A stretch of 64,000 bases of DNA, taken from NCBI GenBank assembly GCA_019054805.1, contig JAHQIY010000035.1, positions 186,001-250,000 of the forward strand, given 5' to 3'. Positions 1 through 11,084 of this stretch are shown in pieces (the first letter of the stretch is position 1; each line of letters opens with the position of its first letter). Origin of the DNA: Brachionus manjavacas. Taxonomy: Eukaryota; Rotifera; Eurotatoria; Ploima; Brachionidae. Position numbers and translations under genes: made by a program. The notes beneath the pieces were generated by a model, which was not told the origin of the DNA, did no database searches, and worked only from the letters and a program-made list of their open reading frames with translations.

Positions 1-423
1 TATGCAATCCAAGCATGGAGACCACACCGCCTCGGCGAGATAAACACACTGGAAAAAGTTCAGCGCCGTGCCACCAAAGTCCCAACTCAAGTCCGCGACA
101 TGACATACGAAGACAGGTGCCTAAAACTGAAGTTGACAACGCTGGAGGAAAGGAGAGCCAGGGGTGATTTGATAGAAATGTTCAAAATTCAGAAAGGACT
201 GGACACTGTCGAATGGCACTCCTCTCTACAAGTTGGACCGCCCAGAAGCGGGCATCGAGGGCACATCAGACCAGAGCTAGTGAAGGACTTTCTAATCAGA
301 CGTAACGCTTTCCGCAACAGGGTAGCAAGAATGTGGAACAAGCTACCCGATTCAGTCATTGACGCACCAAGTGTCAACTCTTTCAAGAAGAGGATTGACG
401 ACCAAAGAACAGGCTGCTCATAG
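1..423 (+). mobile_element. CR1-like non-LTR retrotransposon, 3' end of reverse transcriptase ORF (partial)
   Basis: The frame is open from the first base of the window to a stop at 421-423, so the 5' part lies outside. The translation has the pattern seen at the carboxyl end of CR1/Rex-like reverse transcriptases: a VQRRATK block, then TLEERRARGDLIEMFKI, and near the end NRVARMWNKLPDSV and a NSFKKRID block. The same blocks recur in the copy at 21885-23061, which supports one clade with two copies here. The frame is intact over this stretch, so this copy is younger than most retroelement debris in the window. Confidence 0.85.
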
Positions 424-470
424 GACTCAGGTTCTCTTGCTGGAGTCATCCGGCAACTCGCAGTCATCCA

Positions 471-492
471 ACTACTACTACTACTACTACTA
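471..492 (+). repeat. (ACT)n microsatellite tail of the CR1-like element
   Basis: About seven ACT/CTA triplets begin roughly 50 bases after the reverse transcriptase stop codon. CR1-clade elements typically end in short tandem repeats rather than poly(A). The same triplet tail follows the copies ending at 23061 and 51511. Confidence 0.85.
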
Positions 493-1200
493 ATTAACTC
501 TAAGAGAAAAAGGATGGATGTGGTTTACTATTAGACTTTTTAATTTTCGGAACCAAAATCGAACAAAATCTTTAGAAGCTCAGTCAATTTTTGTTTATTT
601 GTAGCCTCATTTAATAAATCTTTTAATTTTAACTCTGGGCTAATCAACAAATAAATGATAAGAAACTTTCCTTTGATTTAGAATTCCATCGTTTTTATGA
701 AAAGCTCATGGGCTAATTTACAGGGTTTTGTGGTAATCAATTGAATTACAATAAAAATTGATTTTGAACGAATAGTTAAATATTTTCATTTTAATTTACT
801 TTATTTTGCAAATGTAAAATCTGAATTTTCCAAAGTCATACTATCAAAACATCGCTTTATTCTAATGTTAGCTTATTAATAATAATAGCAATTAATTTTG
901 TTTATACAAATCTAATTACTTTACCGGATATGAACTAGAAATTATCTTTCTAAAATCAGTAATAAAAGAATTAAAAAAAACACCATTGAAAGTTATTTTT
1001 AGAGAGATAATCTTTGATATTAAAAATAACGAAATAGATACTGGATCTTTCTATGGTCTCAAGCAGGCGTAGCATTGAAATTTTATTCAACTTTGATTTT
1101 AAAATCTATCTTCTAAATAAACTTTTCCAAATAAAAAATTTTAATCATTAAAATTTAGATTAAATACTCGTAAATTTTATTGAAAAAAAAATATTCAAAT
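493..1200. other. AT-rich intergenic sequence, nothing recognised
   Basis: No ORF, RNA gene or clear repeat is visible. Composition is mostly A/T runs. Confidence 0.6.
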
Positions 1201-1446
1201 CTATTCAGTCTTTTTTTCAAGCAATTGAGTTTCGCTGTTCGAAGATGATACTTCTTCTAGTTGATTTTTTTTTGATGGTTCATCTATCTCTTGCTTTGAG
1301 ACTTTGGTAGCTAATTTCTTTAGCTTGTTCTTTTTGTTCACTCTTTTTTCTTTTTTGCTTCGTTCCATTTCAAAAATTTTATATGCAATAAAGCCTATAA
1401 TTGATATCGGTATCATTACAACGACTAGAAAAATAATGCTTGACAT
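1201..1446 (-). CDS. Hypothetical 81-aa single-pass membrane protein
   Basis: The ORF starts with a strongly hydrophobic stretch (about residues 4-22, IIFLVVVMIPISIIGFIAY). It is followed by a lysine-rich segment (residues 29-50) and an acidic/serine-rich tail. That is the layout of a small membrane protein with a basic cytosolic tail. I recognise no family. It could be a genuine small gene, an exon of a larger gene, or chance in AT-rich DNA; no splice structure or homology settles it. Confidence 0.35.
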   Translation of the reverse strand: MSSIIFLVVVMIPISIIGFIAYKIFEMERSKKEKRVNKKNKLKKLATKVSKQEIDEPSKKNQLEEVSSSNSETQLLEKKTE

Positions 1447-2067
1447 TTCTGACTTTTTGATATATATACTTTTTTGCTAATATTGTATGAATTGAATTTA
1501 AAAAAAAAAACTTAGAATAAATTTGGTTTGGTGACGTTAAAGAAAATGTTAAGGTCGATTTTGATTATGTAATGAATATAAACGTTAACATTATAAAATC
1601 TTATCTCTTATCTAATTTCAAAAATTCAAATAAAACATAAATAAAAAAAAATTTTATTTACTTTTTGCTCTAACAATAACAATTAATTCCTATCAGAACT
1701 CTGTGCTCGGGTTTGACCAAGAGATTCACGATTGCCAAAAAAATTTCTTCTTTGATATGTAAATCAAAAATATTAATTGATATTTAAATTGTATTTTTAT
1801 TCAAATTTAAAATTTAATCAATTGAACCAAAAATTTTTTTAATTTAAAAAAAAATATCCAGGAATAAATTTTGAAATTTTGCGACTTTTTTTAGGGCTAT
1901 TTTTATTGCTTCTGTATACTGATGGCTTGATTTATGCTAGGAACAATCTTAGAAACTTTTATCTTTTGATTGCGATGATATCTAGGTTCTAAGCTGGAAA
2001 ACAATTTTCCAAATGCGACCTTACTATGTGCTAGAGGATATAGAATTACAAGTTATTAAAATTAAAA

Positions 2068-2755
2068 TTTAGTAAATTTTAGTTAAAATAAAAAGGGCCA
2101 AAAAAATCTGAAAAAATGGCGATTATTAGGAATTCTTTTCTTTTTTTTGAAAAATTAAAATGAAAATTGAAAAAAAAATTACGAAATTTTACGTAAATTA
2201 TTATTATTAACGCCCTTTTGGTTTTTTACCATCAATCAACACTTGTTTGGCTGCAATTGGTATTTTAACTAAGTGTTTCATTGCTGCAATTGCAATTAAA
2301 TGTTTGCACCTGTTTCTTCTCAAAAATGCTGGACAATTGCATTGACTTTTCTTCCAATTATCAATGTTTAATATCATTAGCGGATAACTTAAGGTTATTA
2401 TCACTTTTATTTTTCTGCTTTTTGAAATTTTTTTTTGGGGTAAAATAATTTTATTTACTGCTCAAATAATCTTAGCTTATTTGAAAAAAGAATTATGCCA
2501 TTTAAATGTAAAAGATATATTAATCAAATCACTTAAAAAAGATATTCATTTTATATTCTTTTAACAGTTATTTATTTTTAACGGGTTCAAATTTACCATT
2601 TTTCCCGTTTTTTATAATAAAAACAAACGTAAAATTACGTAAAATTTCGTAATTTTTTTTTTCAATTTTCATTTTAATTTTCTAAATAAAAGAGGGGAAT
2701 TCCTAAAAATCACCATTTTGGCCCTTTTTATATTTACTAAAATTCACTACAATTT
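2068..2755. mobile_element. MULE-like DNA transposon remnant with long terminal inverted repeats
   Basis: Two imperfect inverted arms of about 110-130 bp face each other: left about 2068-2200, right about 2630-2755. Both arms carry, in order, an AAAAAGGGCCAAAA block, TTAGGAATTC, then AAAATGAAAATTGAAAAAAA running into TTACGAAATTTTACGTAA. Between them lies an ORF with a SWIM zinc finger, a domain common in Mutator-like transposases. The element is only about 690 bp, so most of the transposase is missing. I could not identify a target-site duplication in the AT-rich flanks. Confidence 0.7.
2207..2404 (-). pseudogene. SWIM zinc-finger fragment of a transposase
   Basis: The 65-aa ORF contains CNCPAFLRRNRCKH, matching the CxCx(n)CxH spacing of SWIM zinc fingers, preceded by a W-rich strand as in that family. 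SWIM fingers occur at the carboxyl end of MULE/FAR1-type transposases. The position between two long inverted repeats supports a transposase origin. The DDE catalytic core is absent, so the fragment cannot be an active transposase. Confidence 0.7.
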
Positions 2756-2759
2756 ACGC

Positions 2760-3540
2760 AAATCACGTAGAATATCGAAAAACAGTTTATCATTGCAGTA
2801 CTGTAGAAAATTTAGAAAATTTAAGAAACAGATTTTTTCTTTGAGATAATATCAAAAAAGGTCTCATTTTTTTTTCACTTATTCACCGAAAGAAATTATA
2901 CTTAAAATAAAATTATTGAAAAGCAATTTCTAAATCTTTAAAAAAACAATTTATTTTTTTTAATAAATACGAACTTTTCAAAACTTAAAAACTTTTTAGT
3001 AGAAATAAACTCAAATGATGATAATGGTTTATTTAATGTAATTGAACAGCTGAGAAACGGAGAATGGATTTTGAAAGAACCAGGCATGCCAAAAGAGAAG
3101 AATAAAATCGTTTGAAAAGAGTAATTACTGAGATAATAACATCCTTGACAGGTGCAGATATCAAGGATGAAGCAAAGAGGCTATGAGCGAATAATTGTAT
3201 TTAAAAAAATCGTGTATCAAAAAATGACCGTGAGGCAGCAAAAGCAAAAATGATCAATAAAATTAGAATTGAAAAAAACAAAGAAAAGAAAATACTATTA
3301 TTAATTTTTGTTTAAATTTATTTTCTTTTTTAATTTCTAATATTTGATATTTTTGGGGAAAAAACGTTATAATGTTCTTGTATTTATTTTGAAATAAAAA
3401 ATAAACAGAACAATTTACTTTAATTTTTTTTGTGAAAAAAAAGGGATGATTTTACTATAAATAAATTGGAATTAAAATTTCTTAATTTTTAGGAAGAATT
3501 TTTTTCCACTCAACATGAATCCGAATATACGGCATTAATT
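2760..3540. other. AT-rich sequence with a decayed coding remnant
   Basis: Around 3000-3300 the plus strand reads short lysine-rich segments (for example VIEQLRNGEWILKEPGMPK) broken by stops and frameshifts. They look like relics of an unidentified element. The rest is plain AT-rich DNA. Confidence 0.3.
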
Positions 3541-3544
3541 AGCT

Positions 3545-3859
3545 TAAATCATTGAGATCTGTAAAAAATGTGGATTTAAAATTAACGAAAAGAAAACAAC
3601 ATTTACCAGAAGTGGACTCCTACAAAATTATGAGAAAACATATGGAATGAAAATAAAAATCGAGAACTTACAGATTCCTCTTGAGCCTAATCCAACATTC
3701 TCTAATATGTCACTCAATAGATTACTATTCTACAACTGTTTTATAATATTTCAATCAAGTACTCAAAAGACAAAAGTCCAACTACAAAAAATGCAAAACC
3801 GGATCTTTAAACATCAAATAATTTCCACTAAAGACAAGTATCAAAACAAACACATATAA
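3545..3859 (+). pseudogene. Degenerate Jockey-like reverse transcriptase fragment
   Basis: The translation contains CGFKINEKKTTFTRSG, then IPLEPNPTFSNMSLNR, resembling the part of non-LTR reverse transcriptases downstream of the YADD box (usually ...NxxKT... and ...FLGxxLDxxLxF...). The usual FLG is changed to FSN. The text then jumps to a QKTKVQLQKMQNRIFKH segment typical of the carboxyl end, so an internal deletion is likely. No intact ORF remains. Confidence 0.55.
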
Positions 3860-4243
3860 AAATGTACCACCATATCATTTTAATTTAACAATGTAAATAC
3901 AATATATAAATTTTCTACTCTAATTTTACACATTTATTTATTACATAGCTTTTTTTTATCATTTTGCAGTCATGAGGACTGAAAGAAGGCGCCCACATTC
4001 GGAACTGTCCTGTAAAAATAAATTTCCCAAATTATTTTTAAATAAATATATTAAAATAAATCGAATAAAATGTGAATAATTTTTTTTTCATTCTCACTCA
4101 AATGTTAATTAAGAAAATAACAAGAAATTATTCGACCATTTACTTCGACTGAAACCCATGCCCATTTCCTTTGTATCTACTATTATTGCTTAGAGAAAAG
4201 TTACTATTTTTTTTTATTTTTATTTTTTTTTATTTAAAAATTA

Positions 4244-4575
4244 ATATAAAAAAAAGCTTCGAGCTAAAATAAGAAAAGAGCTTCTTCTGCCCAGTAAAAA
4301 TAAAAAAAACAAACATTGTTAAGGTTACATCATAAAAAAAAAAAAAATTTTTCCTATTTATCATAAAACTTTCTCATATTCTACTTTTTTTGCTTATTTT
4401 ATTTTTTATTTTTTTTATTTTTATGTAGTGTTGTTAAAAATCTAGAAAATTAAAAAATATTGAAGACAGATAATATAAAAAATAACAATAAATACTATGA
4501 TATAATTTAATTTAATTCGGTCAAATAAAATGCTTCTTTCTTTTTATTTTTACCAGCGACTTGAGTTTTTGAAGA
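4244..4575 (-). repeat. Dispersed about 330-bp repeat, copy 1 (probable LINE 3' region)
   Basis: This block is clearly similar to 27780-28105. Shared landmarks in order are a TTCGAGCTA...GAGCTTCTTCTGCCCAGTAAAAATAA block, an ACATCAT block, ACTATGATATAATTTAA and a TTTTTACCA(A/G)CGAC block. The GAGCT/AGCTC hairpin at one end is the tail signature of retroelements in this window, so it is probably a minus-oriented 3' untranslated region. Confidence 0.65.
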
Positions 4576-4730
4576 AAGAGGCTTCTACCGGAGTAGAGGT
4601 GACCGATGCTTTTGCTGAGTTTTCAGACCACTAGCTCCTTGTTTTCTGATCAGTTCAATACTTAAACTTGTCACACCATTTTTATGTTTTTTTTTCAATT
4701 TAAACTTTGATTTTAATTTTATTTTTTTAA

Positions 4731-4757
4731 ACTGAAGGAGATTTAACTCGGCACACA
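4731..4757 (+). repeat. LINE 3' tail hairpin (GAGNTTTANCTC type)
   Basis: CTGAAGGAGATTTAACTCGG resembles the terminal hairpin of LINE-alpha at 33233-33257 and is followed by an A-rich tail. No reverse transcriptase is recognisable directly upstream, so it appears as an isolated retroelement end. Confidence 0.5.
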
Positions 4758-5385
4758 TAAACAAATAAAACGCTTAAAATATTTTTAAGTAACAATAATA
4801 TGCAATTTAAAAACTAAAATGCTGAATTACAAAATAAACAAAATAAAAACATTTTATTTTTTTTTGTAATTAATGTCAATTACATTTAAATTGATCACTA
4901 TTTTAATTTATTAATAAATAATTGATTGAAAAGAAACTCTTATAAAATCAAAAAAAAATTTAATTTTTTATTAATTAATCCTATAATGTTCAAAAAAATA
5001 GCCACTTTGAAATTTTTTTATCTTTCTTGTTTTGATTTTCAAATTAACACTTTTGATTTTACTTCAATATAAACCAATGTAGACTTATCTCTAGTTCGAT
5101 ATAGTTGAAATAAATAAATAAAGATTTATTTATTTATTTAATTTATTCAGAATTTAAAAATAACCAACTTTCGTCGGTAGGCCGCTTTGAAATCGGTCGC
5201 TCTCCTTTCGGCAAATTTAGTTTGCTTTTTTTAATTTTTTTTCTTTTATGAGTGTGACAATTTTTATCTCTTTCTTCCCTTCTTTTTGTTAAGTTTAAAA
5301 CTGTCTGTAAAAAAAAGAACACAAACCTTATGAATTAATTTGTATAAAAATAAGTTCATTTTCTTGTTTATTTATTTTTATCTTT

Positions 5386-5628
5386 TTAAATGCCTTTCAC
5401 TTTTGTTAGAAGAGACTTTTTAGTTGATTGTTCATCCTGTGTGTCAATCAGTTGTTTTATTTCTTGGTCAATGTTGTAAGCATTATCCAGATACTTGGCG
5501 AAGAGCTCTTTTATTCGTTCATTTATCATTTTATCAGTGTGAATCAGTTTTGTACTCGTACGCTTTAGGACCCTTAGTATTATACGTAAGGCATTGTTTT
5601 GTATTCTTTGTATCTTTTCTTTAATTAG
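5386..5628 (-). pseudogene. Non-LTR reverse transcriptase carboxyl-terminal fragment
   Basis: The minus strand reads KEKIQRIQNNALRIILRVLK followed by RTSTKLIHTDKMINERIKEL and a stop at 5386-5388. The IQRIQNNALRxI block and the following basic helix are typical of the region after the reverse transcriptase domain in Jockey/RTE-type elements. The ORF is closed by stops upstream. It is a 5'-truncated copy unrelated in sequence to LINE-alpha. Confidence 0.65.
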
Positions 5629-5891
5629 TTAAATAAATCTTCAAAATAACTCGGGAATTAAAAAGAAAAGGCCTGTAATTGAAGAAATTCTTAGTTACAT
5701 TTCTCAAGATGAGGCCTTTGAAGCTAATACTGAAAGGAAAAACTAGAGGAAAGGGTAAAAGTTATCTTCCTTTCTGTAGTTTTCGCTCCTTGGAAGATGC
5801 TAAAAAATGCCTCGATAGAGAATTTAATTTTTTGTCCTTAAAAAATATATTTTGTTTTTATTTTCATTTTTTTGTTCTATTTAGTACTTAA

Positions 5892-7058
5892 TATTACTAA
5901 AAAAAAGTAATGCATAAAAAATTTTGTTCCATATTCAGTATTTTAGTTTTTTTTTTGCATTAAATAAACCCAGGTAATAATTACATGCCCAAATAAAATA
6001 AATTTGTTTATTTCAAAAAACATTTCTAGGGTGATGAAAATAAATCCCAAAAAAGAAAAATAGGAAAAAATTGTAAATTAATGTAAATCATAAATATTTT
6101 AAACTGGATAATATGAAGGAAAAATGAATATTTGGGAAATTATTTCCAAGGTACTGGTGTAGCTCTCGAGACTTGCACCGTCACTCTTCGACAAGTCAGT
6201 TCTTGAAATCTTCAAAAGCTTGTAAAACCCGTTTCCTCTCTTGTGAAATTTAATCTACTAATTGTGGTGATTGTAAAAAAATCTCTCATTTGAACTATAA
6301 AAAATAGGAAAAAATTTTTTCATTTTTTTGTAGAGTATAAATAAGTTATTTTTGTTCCTAAACTCAAAGTTATTTTGAGTAAACATTTTGGTGTATTTCT
6401 CCTAGGTCGATTTGCTGGTGGACTTGCTCGCAAAATTAAAAAGAGGCAAAAAAATTGAATACAAAAGAGAGCACAAAATGAATAATAAAAATTGAAATTA
6501 AAAAATTCTAACATTTAAATTAAATATTTTGTTCAATTTGTTAAAAACACCCAAACTTTGTCTTGTTACATTTTAATTTTTGATTTTTTTACATCGCCTT
6601 TAAGGCGTTCATTGAAATAAAATAATAATAATAAAAATATTTTCAAAACAAATTGCCACCTTTTGCCACGCTAATTAAGATTGCATCTCTTTTGGCTATA
6701 GAAAAAAAAGAAGCTAATTAGAATAAAAATAGTTTAAAAATTCTGCTTTTTAAATTAAATCGATTAGAAAGAGCTCCTATTGAAAGAAAAAAGCTTAGAA
6801 ACAAAAAGCATCTTGTGGTACGAGCTGCAAATTTAGATAGATAACAATAATCTCCAATTATAATTATCAAATCTGAAGATCTATTTGAATACGCATCCAA
6901 TGAACAAATAAATACAAATGGAATTGAAAAATGCTGATTCGATTCCGACTCGATTAATTTGATGCTTAGTATTTCTGAAAATAAATAGAGATGCAGATCT
7001 AACAATTTAACTTGCTTAATTAATTAAAAATATCTAACAACTAGAATGGATGTTGAAT
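5892..7058. other. AT-rich intergenic region with one repeat tail
   Basis: The only recognisable item is the palindromic CGCCTTTAAGGCG hairpin at 6595-6607, followed by (ATAAA)-like sequence. It recurs at 56092-56104 inside the desaturase intron. Short ORFs on both strands show no recognisable protein features. Confidence 0.5.
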
Positions 7059-7668
7059 ATTGGATAGGAGCGCGCCCGATCATCATCGATTCCGAGGCTC
7101 GATTAATTTGTAGAAATTGTTTTTTTGACATTTAGCGCTGCCATACACTCAGCGCTCGATGCCAATAATGCTTATAGATCCAAATTGGCACACTTTTCAG
7201 CCTCTAAATATTTATCTTATTTTTCTAATCAGTGGCAACACTAGCCGACCGCCGACTGGTCCACTTTTCCATCAGTCCATAAGTATCTTGACTCTTGTTT
7301 ATTTTCTTAATCTTTTTCTAATTAAATCGATATTATCGAACACTTCGTACTTAAACTTAAACACTGGCTTGTGATCCTGTCGAGTGGACAATTTAATTAG
7401 AAAAGTTGATGATGAGCCACATCGTTTGCACGCCTGGTGGCGTCACGTTAACTTTTGCCCATTTAAAAAACCAACAAGTCTATTTCTCTCTTAATCTCTC
7501 TTTCTTTTTCTTTTTGTTGGGTTGGAGAAAAAATTCTTTTCTTCTTGACCATGAGTAGCAGCAGTAGTCTATTGGAATTTTATTTTGTATTTTTTGCTCA
7601 AATAACTTTCAAGTGTTGTTGGAATTCAATTAGTTGTAAATTAATCTAAATTTGTTTTTTTCAAGAAG
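7059..7668 (+). promoter_or_regulatory. Upstream region of Barx, possible regulatory DNA
   Basis: This stretch is more mixed in composition than its surroundings. It contains several TAATTA/ATTAAT homeodomain-type core sites and GC-containing segments near 7067-7160 and 7380-7450. It lies immediately upstream of Barx and holds no coding ORF. That it is regulatory is inference from position and composition. Confidence 0.3.
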
Positions 7669-7679
7669 CTATAAAATAG
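7669..7679 (+). promoter_or_regulatory. TATA box of Barx
   Basis: CTATAAAATAG lies 42 bases upstream of the first base of the Barx start codon. Initiation about 30 bases downstream would give a very short leader of roughly 20 bases. It is the best TATA match in the region and correctly placed. Confidence 0.5.
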
Positions 7680-7720
7680 TTCGATAGTCACAGATAGAAA
7701 TTAAGAGAGAACAAAACACC

Positions 7721-9836
7721 ATGTCGTTCAAAATAGACGATATTCTCAACTTTAAAAACTCGGCCAATTCATCGGCTTCATCTTCGGCATCGTCGGTCTC
7801 GTCATGCTCACCCACGGCCACCGAATCGGTGCCCACAAGCAGCCTAGTGCACAGCGCACTCTATCAAGCCATGTATCCTCGCTTCGACATGTTCAACAAG
7901 TCCAGCAGTATTCATGAGACTAGGTTCAGTCCCGATGCATGTCAAACAGAACAGAGAAAAAAGCTCACCAAAACCAGGCCCAAGAAAAAGAAAGAACAGA
8001 GTGATGTAAAGTGCGAGACTTGTGCCGGAAACTGCGCCGATATAGCATCATGTAAGTGTTAGTCAGGCTTGTTTATTAAGTCACTACTCAAAGTAACTTA
8101 CATTTATGTCTTGTCATGAATGAAACATTTATCTATTTTTTTTTAATCAAGTCAGTTCTACTTACATTTAATTTTTTTACTAAATTAACTCAATTAATCA
8201 GACTTATTTAGTCTTTATTAAATATTCAATTTTTTAATGTAAATTACATGATGGCTGAAAAAGAAAGAGTAATCCGTTCAGAACAGCCTGGCGACTTACC
8301 CTAAAATTATATTTAAAAAAAAAAAACAGTTTTCACATGAAGTTCCTAGCACTTTCTGAGGGAGTCACATGAATTCTTTGCCGTTCCAAGCCCTTTCTGA
8401 AGCGGTCATATTAATTCTTTGCCGTTCCAAGCCCTTTCTGAAGCGGTCATATTAATTCTTTGCCGTTCCAAGCCCTTTCTGAAGCGGTCATATTAATTCT
8501 TTGCCGTTCCAAACACTTTCTGAGGGAGTCACATGAATTCTTTGCCGTTCCAAGCCCTTTCTGAAGCGGTCATATTAATTCTTTGCCGTTCCAAGCCCTT
8601 TCTGAAGCGGTCATATTAATTCTTTGCCGTTCCAAGCCCTTTCTGAAGCGGTCATATTAATTCTTTGCCGTTCCAAGCCCTTTCTGAAGCGGTCATATTA
8701 ATTCTTTGCCGTTCCAAGCCCTTTCTGAAGCGGTCATATTAATTCTTTGCCGTTCCAAGCCCTTTCTGAAGCGGTCATATTAATTCTTTGCCGTTCCAAG
8801 CCCTTTCTGAAGCGGTCATATTAATTCTTTGCCGTTCCAAGCCCTTTCTGAAGCGGTCATATTAATTCTTTGCCGTTCCAAGCCCTTTCTGAAGCGGTCA
8901 TATTAATTCTTTGCCGTTCCAAGCCCTTTCTGAAGCGGTCATATTAATTCTTTGCCGTTCCAAGCCCTTTCTGAAGCGGTCATATTAATTCTTTGCCGTT
9001 CCAAGCCCTTTCTGAAGCGGTCATATTAATTCTTTGCCGTTCCAAGCCCTTTCTAAAGCGGTCACATCAACCCTTTATCGTTCCAAACACTTTCTGAGAC
9101 GGCCACATTAATTCTTTGCCGTTCCTAGCACTTTCTGAGGAAGCTACATGAATTTTTGACTGACTTGACTTTACTTGAGACTTGTGACTTAAAAATAAGT
9201 GAGGTATTAGCATTTTTAAATGAGCAGGGGTTATATTTTTTGTCCAAAGCCATTTCGTCCGTGCTTACTGAGAGTCAAGCTCAGCTGCCGATGTGTCTTC
9301 GCGGCTCGAGCGAAGAGCAGCTCCACCTGGCTACTTTGTTTAATTCGTTGATGCATCACAAGAAGTGCAGGCGAACGCGGACCGTCTTTACAGACATGCA
9401 GCTCATAGGACTGGAGAAAAGGTTCGAGAATCAAAAGTACTTGTCGACTCCGGACCGAATTCAGTTGGCCGAATCGTTGGGCTTGTCGCAGCTCCAGGTC
9501 AAAACGTGGTATCAGAACAGGCGGATGAAGTGGAAGAAAAAAGTTCTGAAGGACGGCTGCCGCCAAGCGCCGACCAAACCAAAAGGCCGGCCCAAAAAAA
9601 ATTCCATACCTAGCTTTTCGGAGATTTTGGCCGCCGCTGCCAAAGCCTCCGGGCCAAATGCATGCGACAGTCAGTCGAACATGAGCGAGGAGTCGATCAA
9701 TATCAACGAATATTCAAGCGAGTCTGAGGCGAGTGAAGAGATCGATGTGGAGGAGGACAACCACAATGACAACGACAGCCTCGCCATCTATCAACAATGC
9801 TACCAAGATCGAGCCACTATTAGATCACATAATTGA
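7721..9836 (+). CDS. Barx: Barx homeobox transcription factor (two exons: 7721-8051 and 9250-9836)
   Basis: This encodes a nuclear DNA-binding regulator of the BarH-related Barx family (vertebrate BARX1/2). The spliced product is about 305 aa. Exon 1 begins [11 protein letters not shown], matching the amino-terminal F-x-I-D-E/D-I-L motif of Barx proteins, followed by a serine-rich stretch. The donor at 8052 (GTAAGT) and the acceptor AG at 9248-9249 after a T-rich tract keep the frame (phase 1). The homeodomain spans about residues 150-209, with Tyr-Gln-Asn in helix 3 ([12 protein letters not shown]). The strongest diagnostic is the Barx-specific extension [14 protein letters not shown] directly after it. 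An acidic tail follows. The AATAAA at 9897-9902 fits the 3' end. The intron holds a 41-bp minisatellite. Confidence 0.93.
8340..9150 (+). repeat. Minisatellite of about 20 copies of a 41-bp unit inside the Barx intron
   Basis: The unit runs from TTCTTTGCCG through CTTTCTGAAGCGGTCATATTAA, 41 bases, with starts at 8415 and 8456 confirming the period. Central units are identical or nearly so. The outer units at both ends carry variants such as CCTAGCACTTTCTGAGG, the pattern expected when an array expands from its middle. The array fills most of the 1.2-kb intron and stops about 100 bases before the acceptor. Confidence 0.97.
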
Positions 9837-9896
9837 TTCAAGTGTATTTTCTTACTTCAGAGTGTTAAGTTTTTTTTTTGTTTTTTTTTCTTTCTT

Positions 9897-9902
9897 AATA
9901 AA
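9897..9902 (+). terminator. Barx polyadenylation signal
   Basis: AATAAA occurs 61 bases after the Barx stop codon, following a T-rich stretch, at the usual distance for a short 3' untranslated region. Confidence 0.5.
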
Positions 9903-10345
9903 ATTTGTAATTAACAACCGAACAAGTGTAATTAAATTTTAGATTTTGGATATTGATTGGATCGATATTTTTTTTATCAATAAACCAATAAATTCAGTGT
10001 ATAAAATAAAACTTATGAATACAAAATTAATATTTTGTTGATTGGATAGGCTCTGAGTATTGCTTTTAATGAAAATAGAAAATCAAAATGTTTGCTGAAA
10101 AAGAGAGAATATAAAAAAGTCTGATTTGCTTTTGTTGTTTGTTGGTAATCAATAGAAGTCCAAGAAAGAAGAGAAGATACAAAGACAAATTTTGGATAGA
10201 AATAAAAACAAAAATTCAGGATAACTTCGTCGCTTGACTGCCGCGAATAATTCAATAATTCTGTTAAATACTTAGAAATTAAGCATTTCACATTGTCTAT
10301 TTAAAACTTTTTTTATATATTTTAATTTATTTTATTTTTTTTAAT

Positions 10346-10370
10346 CTGAATGAGCTTTAGTTCAGCACAG
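10346..10370 (+). repeat. Isolated LINE-alpha-type 3' tail hairpin
   Basis: TCTGAATGAGCTTTAGTTCA and the following AGATAAATAAAGG resemble the LINE-alpha terminus at 33233-33257. It faces the oppositely oriented hairpin at 10658-10684, with about 290 bases of AT-rich DNA between. No reverse transcriptase is visible upstream, so it is an extremely truncated copy. Confidence 0.5.
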
Positions 10371-10657
10371 ATAAATAAAGGAAAAAAATAAACAGTGAAT
10401 TCGGGTAAAATTAAAATTGATAATTAAACTTTTTATGTAAAATCTTTAATTTAATTATCCATATGACGATTTTATTTATTTTTATATGATAATTTAATTA
10501 TTGATATGAATTGATAATAATTGAAAAATAAAAAAAGATGGGCTTATATTTCTATAGGAGCAAATCAATTAATTTTAATATCAAATATTTTTTTTTCAAT
10601 TATCAAATTTTTAATTATCTAATTTATATTATTTATTTTTTTTTTTTTATTTGATTT

Positions 10658-11084
10658 CTGTTACGAGCTAGGGCTCCTTCAGAATAAACTAAAAAAATCA
10701 AAATCAAAAATAAAATTAAAGTTAATAAAATGAGATAAAAAAAATCAAAATAAAGTAAATAAGCTAAAAAAAATGAAAGTTAAGAAGACATAGATTGTTA
10801 CATATGGCACATGTTTACATAGCTCAGGTTTCAGGAAAAAAGGAGGAAATAGTAAGGTAGCAATTACACAATGGAGTTGGGTATTCAATGTATCTCGATT
10901 CGAAACCTTCTTTGTATTCCTCCACCAGTCTTACAACCAATGGAATAGAATGACTCAGTCCTGTCCTCACACATCTCTCACTCAATTCAAAAAGCCGATT
11001 TGAGACTGTTAGTAATTTAAGCTTATTAAAAGCCTCATGATGCACCATGTTGGAGGGAGCATGTTTGGTAACATTTTTTGTCAA
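10658..11084 (-). mobile_element. LINE-alpha carboxyl end plus 3' tail hairpin
   Basis: The minus strand encodes about 86 aa ending ...PTPLCNCYLTISSFFPET, nearly identical to the ends of the copies at 32564-33284 and 61870-63097. The 3' untranslated region ends in the GAGCT/AGCTC hairpin at 10658-10684. The copy is cut at APSNMVHHEAF. About 100 bases further right the reverse transcriptase core of the same family begins in the opposite orientation, suggesting one insertion with an inverted 5' part. Confidence 0.85.

Noticed and set aside
5679..5891. Plus-strand ORF with YLPFCSFRSLEDAKKCLD
   Set aside because: It has a protein-like middle but a frameshifted, AT-rich end. It may be a transposase relic; no family could be supported.
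8340..9150. CRISPR-like array
   Set aside because: Units are contiguous 41-bp tandem repeats with no unique spacers, inside a eukaryotic intron; it is a minisatellite.
9156..9249. Barx exon 2 starting at an upstream in-frame position
   Set aside because: The frame is open, but the stretch is MITE-like sequence. The acceptor at 9248-9249 has a T-rich tract and fits the phase of exon 1.
9231..9566. Antisense and shifted-frame ORFs over Barx exon 2
   Set aside because: They are shadows of the homeodomain coding frame and lack any recognisable motif.
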